Positions 5,155 through 6,189 of a DNA stretch of 6,189 nucleotides are shown here, piece after piece. Position 1 is the first letter of the stretch; each line of letters opens with the position of its first letter. The notes beneath the pieces are model-generated. The model worked only from the letters and a program-made list of their open reading frames with translations, made no database searches and was not told where the DNA came from. The stretch is from Methanomicrobiales archaeon (GTDB lineage: Archaea > Halobacteriota > Methanomicrobia > Methanomicrobiales > JACTUA01): NCBI GenBank assembly GCA_028678715.1, contig JAJRCY010000059.1:1-6189 (forward strand). The letters are read 5' to 3'. Made by a program: the position numbers and the translations under genes.

Positions 5155-6189
5155 ATGGAGGGGGACCTGCGGGAGATCCTCTTTCGCTACGCTCTCCAGA
5201 ACGCGGTCAAGTACGGCGACCTCCCCAAGCCCTCCACCGTCCTTGCCAAGGTGATGGGCACCCACCCGGAGCTCCGGCCCCGGGTAAAGGAGATCGCGAA
5301 GCTCCTCCCGGAGGTGATCCCCCGGGTGGCGGCAATCCCGGCGGACCAGCGCCGCGATGCTCTCGCGGCCCTCGATCCGGCCCTGGTCCGCGAGCTCTCG
5401 GAAACAAAGGAGCAGAGGAGGGATCTGCCGCCCCTGGAGGGTGCCGGCGGAGGCGTCGTGATGCGGTTCGCCCCCAATCCCAGCGGTCCCCTCCACCTGG
5501 GGCACGCCAGGGCAGCGCTCCTCAACGATGCCTACGTCCGGCGCTACGGCGGGAAGTTCGTGCTCCGGATCGAGGATACGGATGCGAAGCGGGTGGACCC
5601 GGCCGCCTACGACATGGTCCGGGAGGACATCGCGTGGCTCGGTCTCGCCGTCCACGACGTGGTGTTCCAGAGCGACCGGCTGGATACCTACTATGACTAC
5701 GCCCGGCAGCTGATCGAGCGGGGTGGCGCCTACCTCTGCACCTGCGAGGGGGACATGTTCCGGGACCTGAAGCTCGCGAAGAACGCCTGCCCTTGCCGGG
5801 ACCATACTGTCGAGGAGAACCTGGCGCTCTGGGATGCCATGCTTGCCGGGGAATACGGCGAGGGCACCATCACCATGCGGGTGAAGACCGACCTCTCCCA
5901 CCCGGACCCGGCGATGCGGGACTTCTCGGCCTTCCGGATCGTGGCCTCCCCGCCCCATCCCCGGGTGGACGCGCTCGTCTTCCCGCTGATGAACTTCTCG
6001 GTGGCCATCGACGACCATCTGCTGGGGATCACCCACGTGATCCGGGGCAAGGACCACATCGCGAACACCGTCCGGCAGAGCTACCTTTTCGGCTACTTCG
6101 GGTGGGAACCACCGGTGTACCGGCACTACGGCCGGATGGGGATCGAGGGCGTGGTCCTCTCTACCTCCCAGATGCACAGGGGCATCGAC
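5155..6189 (+). CDS. gltX: Glutamyl-tRNA synthetase, archaeal type, N-terminal 345 codons (3' end outside window)
   Basis: A class I synthetase that charges tRNA with glutamate. In methanogens without GlnRS it is usually non-discriminating and also makes Glu-tRNA(Gln) for GatDE (family knowledge, not visible here). The open frame starts at the ATG abutting the previous TGA and runs off the window. An N-terminal extension of about 100 residues precedes the Rossmann fold, as in archaeal and eukaryotic enzymes. Then come RFAPNPSGPLHLGHARAA (104-121) with the HIGH motif HLGH, RIEDTD (138-143), and a CxC...CxC pair (Cys195, 197, 212, 214) resembling the zinc site of this family. GKDH (298-301) follows. 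The KMSKS-equivalent loop reads VLSTSQMHRGI (334-344), with no lysine. The anticodon-binding domain is missing only because the window ends. A GGGGGT at 5144-5149 may be a weak ribosome binding site. GlnRS is unlikely given the archaeal context. Confidence 0.95.
   Translation, partial: MEGDLREILFRYALQNAVKYGDLPKPSTVLAKVMGTHPELRPRVKEIAKLLPEVIPRVAAIPADQRRDALAALDPALVRELSETKEQRRDLPPLEGAGGGVVMRFAPNPSGPLHLGHARAALLNDAYVRRYGGKFVLRIEDTDAKRVDPAAYDMVREDIAWLGLAVHDVVFQSDRLDTYYDYARQLIERGGAYLCTCEGDMFRDLKLAKNACPCRDHTVEENLALWDAMLAGEYGEGTITMRVKTDLSHPDPAMRDFSAFRIVASPPHPRVDALVFPLMNFSVAIDDHLLGITHVIRGKDHIANTVRQSYLFGYFGWEPPVYRHYGRMGIEGVVLSTSQMHRGID

Noticed and set aside
4117..6177. 686-codon open frame on the - strand
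   Set aside because: It lies opposite GGPP synthase and GluRS, both of which have full family motifs. The translation is rich in Gly, Pro, His and Val with no recognisable domain, as expected from the antisense of GC-rich codons.
1..6189. Search for tRNA, CRISPR repeats, insertion sequences, terminators or riboswitches
   Set aside because: Coding sequence covers nearly all bases, the largest gap is 11 bases, and no direct-repeat array, terminal inverted repeat or T-rich terminator was seen by eye.

Overview
The window is a tightly packed, GC-rich stretch with seven genes, all on the + strand and at most 11 bases apart. It looks like a chromosomal operon from a euryarchaeon, most likely a methanogen. 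Three things point there: a type 2 IPP isomerase and isopentenyl phosphate kinase, the marks of archaeal lipid synthesis; an archaeal-type RNase J and glutamyl-tRNA synthetase; and ribosome binding sites (GGTGAT, GGAGGG) that fit the archaeal 16S 3' end. High GC with heavy use of CGG and GGG codons suggests Methanomicrobiales (for example a Methanoculleus relative). That placement is an inference, not something the sequence proves.

Layout: 1-151 is the C-terminal end of a MEMO1-family protein. It is followed by mevalonate kinase (152-1021), isopentenyl phosphate kinase (1014-1772), type 2 IPP isomerase (1776-2834), an RNase J-like metallo-beta-lactamase/beta-CASP nuclease (2840-4180), a short-chain prenyl diphosphate (GGPP) synthase (4192-5154) and the first 345 codons of glutamyl-tRNA synthetase (5155 to beyond the window). 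No gap is long enough for a separate promoter or terminator, so the genes are probably cotranscribed from a promoter upstream of the window.

Four of the genes form a nearly continuous pathway to the C20 precursor of archaeal ether lipids. Mevalonate is phosphorylated to mevalonate 5-phosphate. After a step not encoded here, isopentenyl phosphate is phosphorylated to IPP, IPP is isomerised to DMAPP, and the two are condensed to GGPP. The missing step (mevalonate 5-phosphate to isopentenyl phosphate) must be encoded elsewhere. MEMO, RNase J and GluRS are known companions of this cluster in methanogens, but their link to isoprenoids is unexplained.

I see no mobile element, CRISPR array, RNA gene or clear foreign insertion. 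The gene set is a conserved archaeal one, not a new system. The points most worth checking are the lysine-poor KMSKS-equivalent loop of GluRS, the Phe-to-Cys change in the IPK active-site motif, and the RNase J sitting inside a lipid operon.
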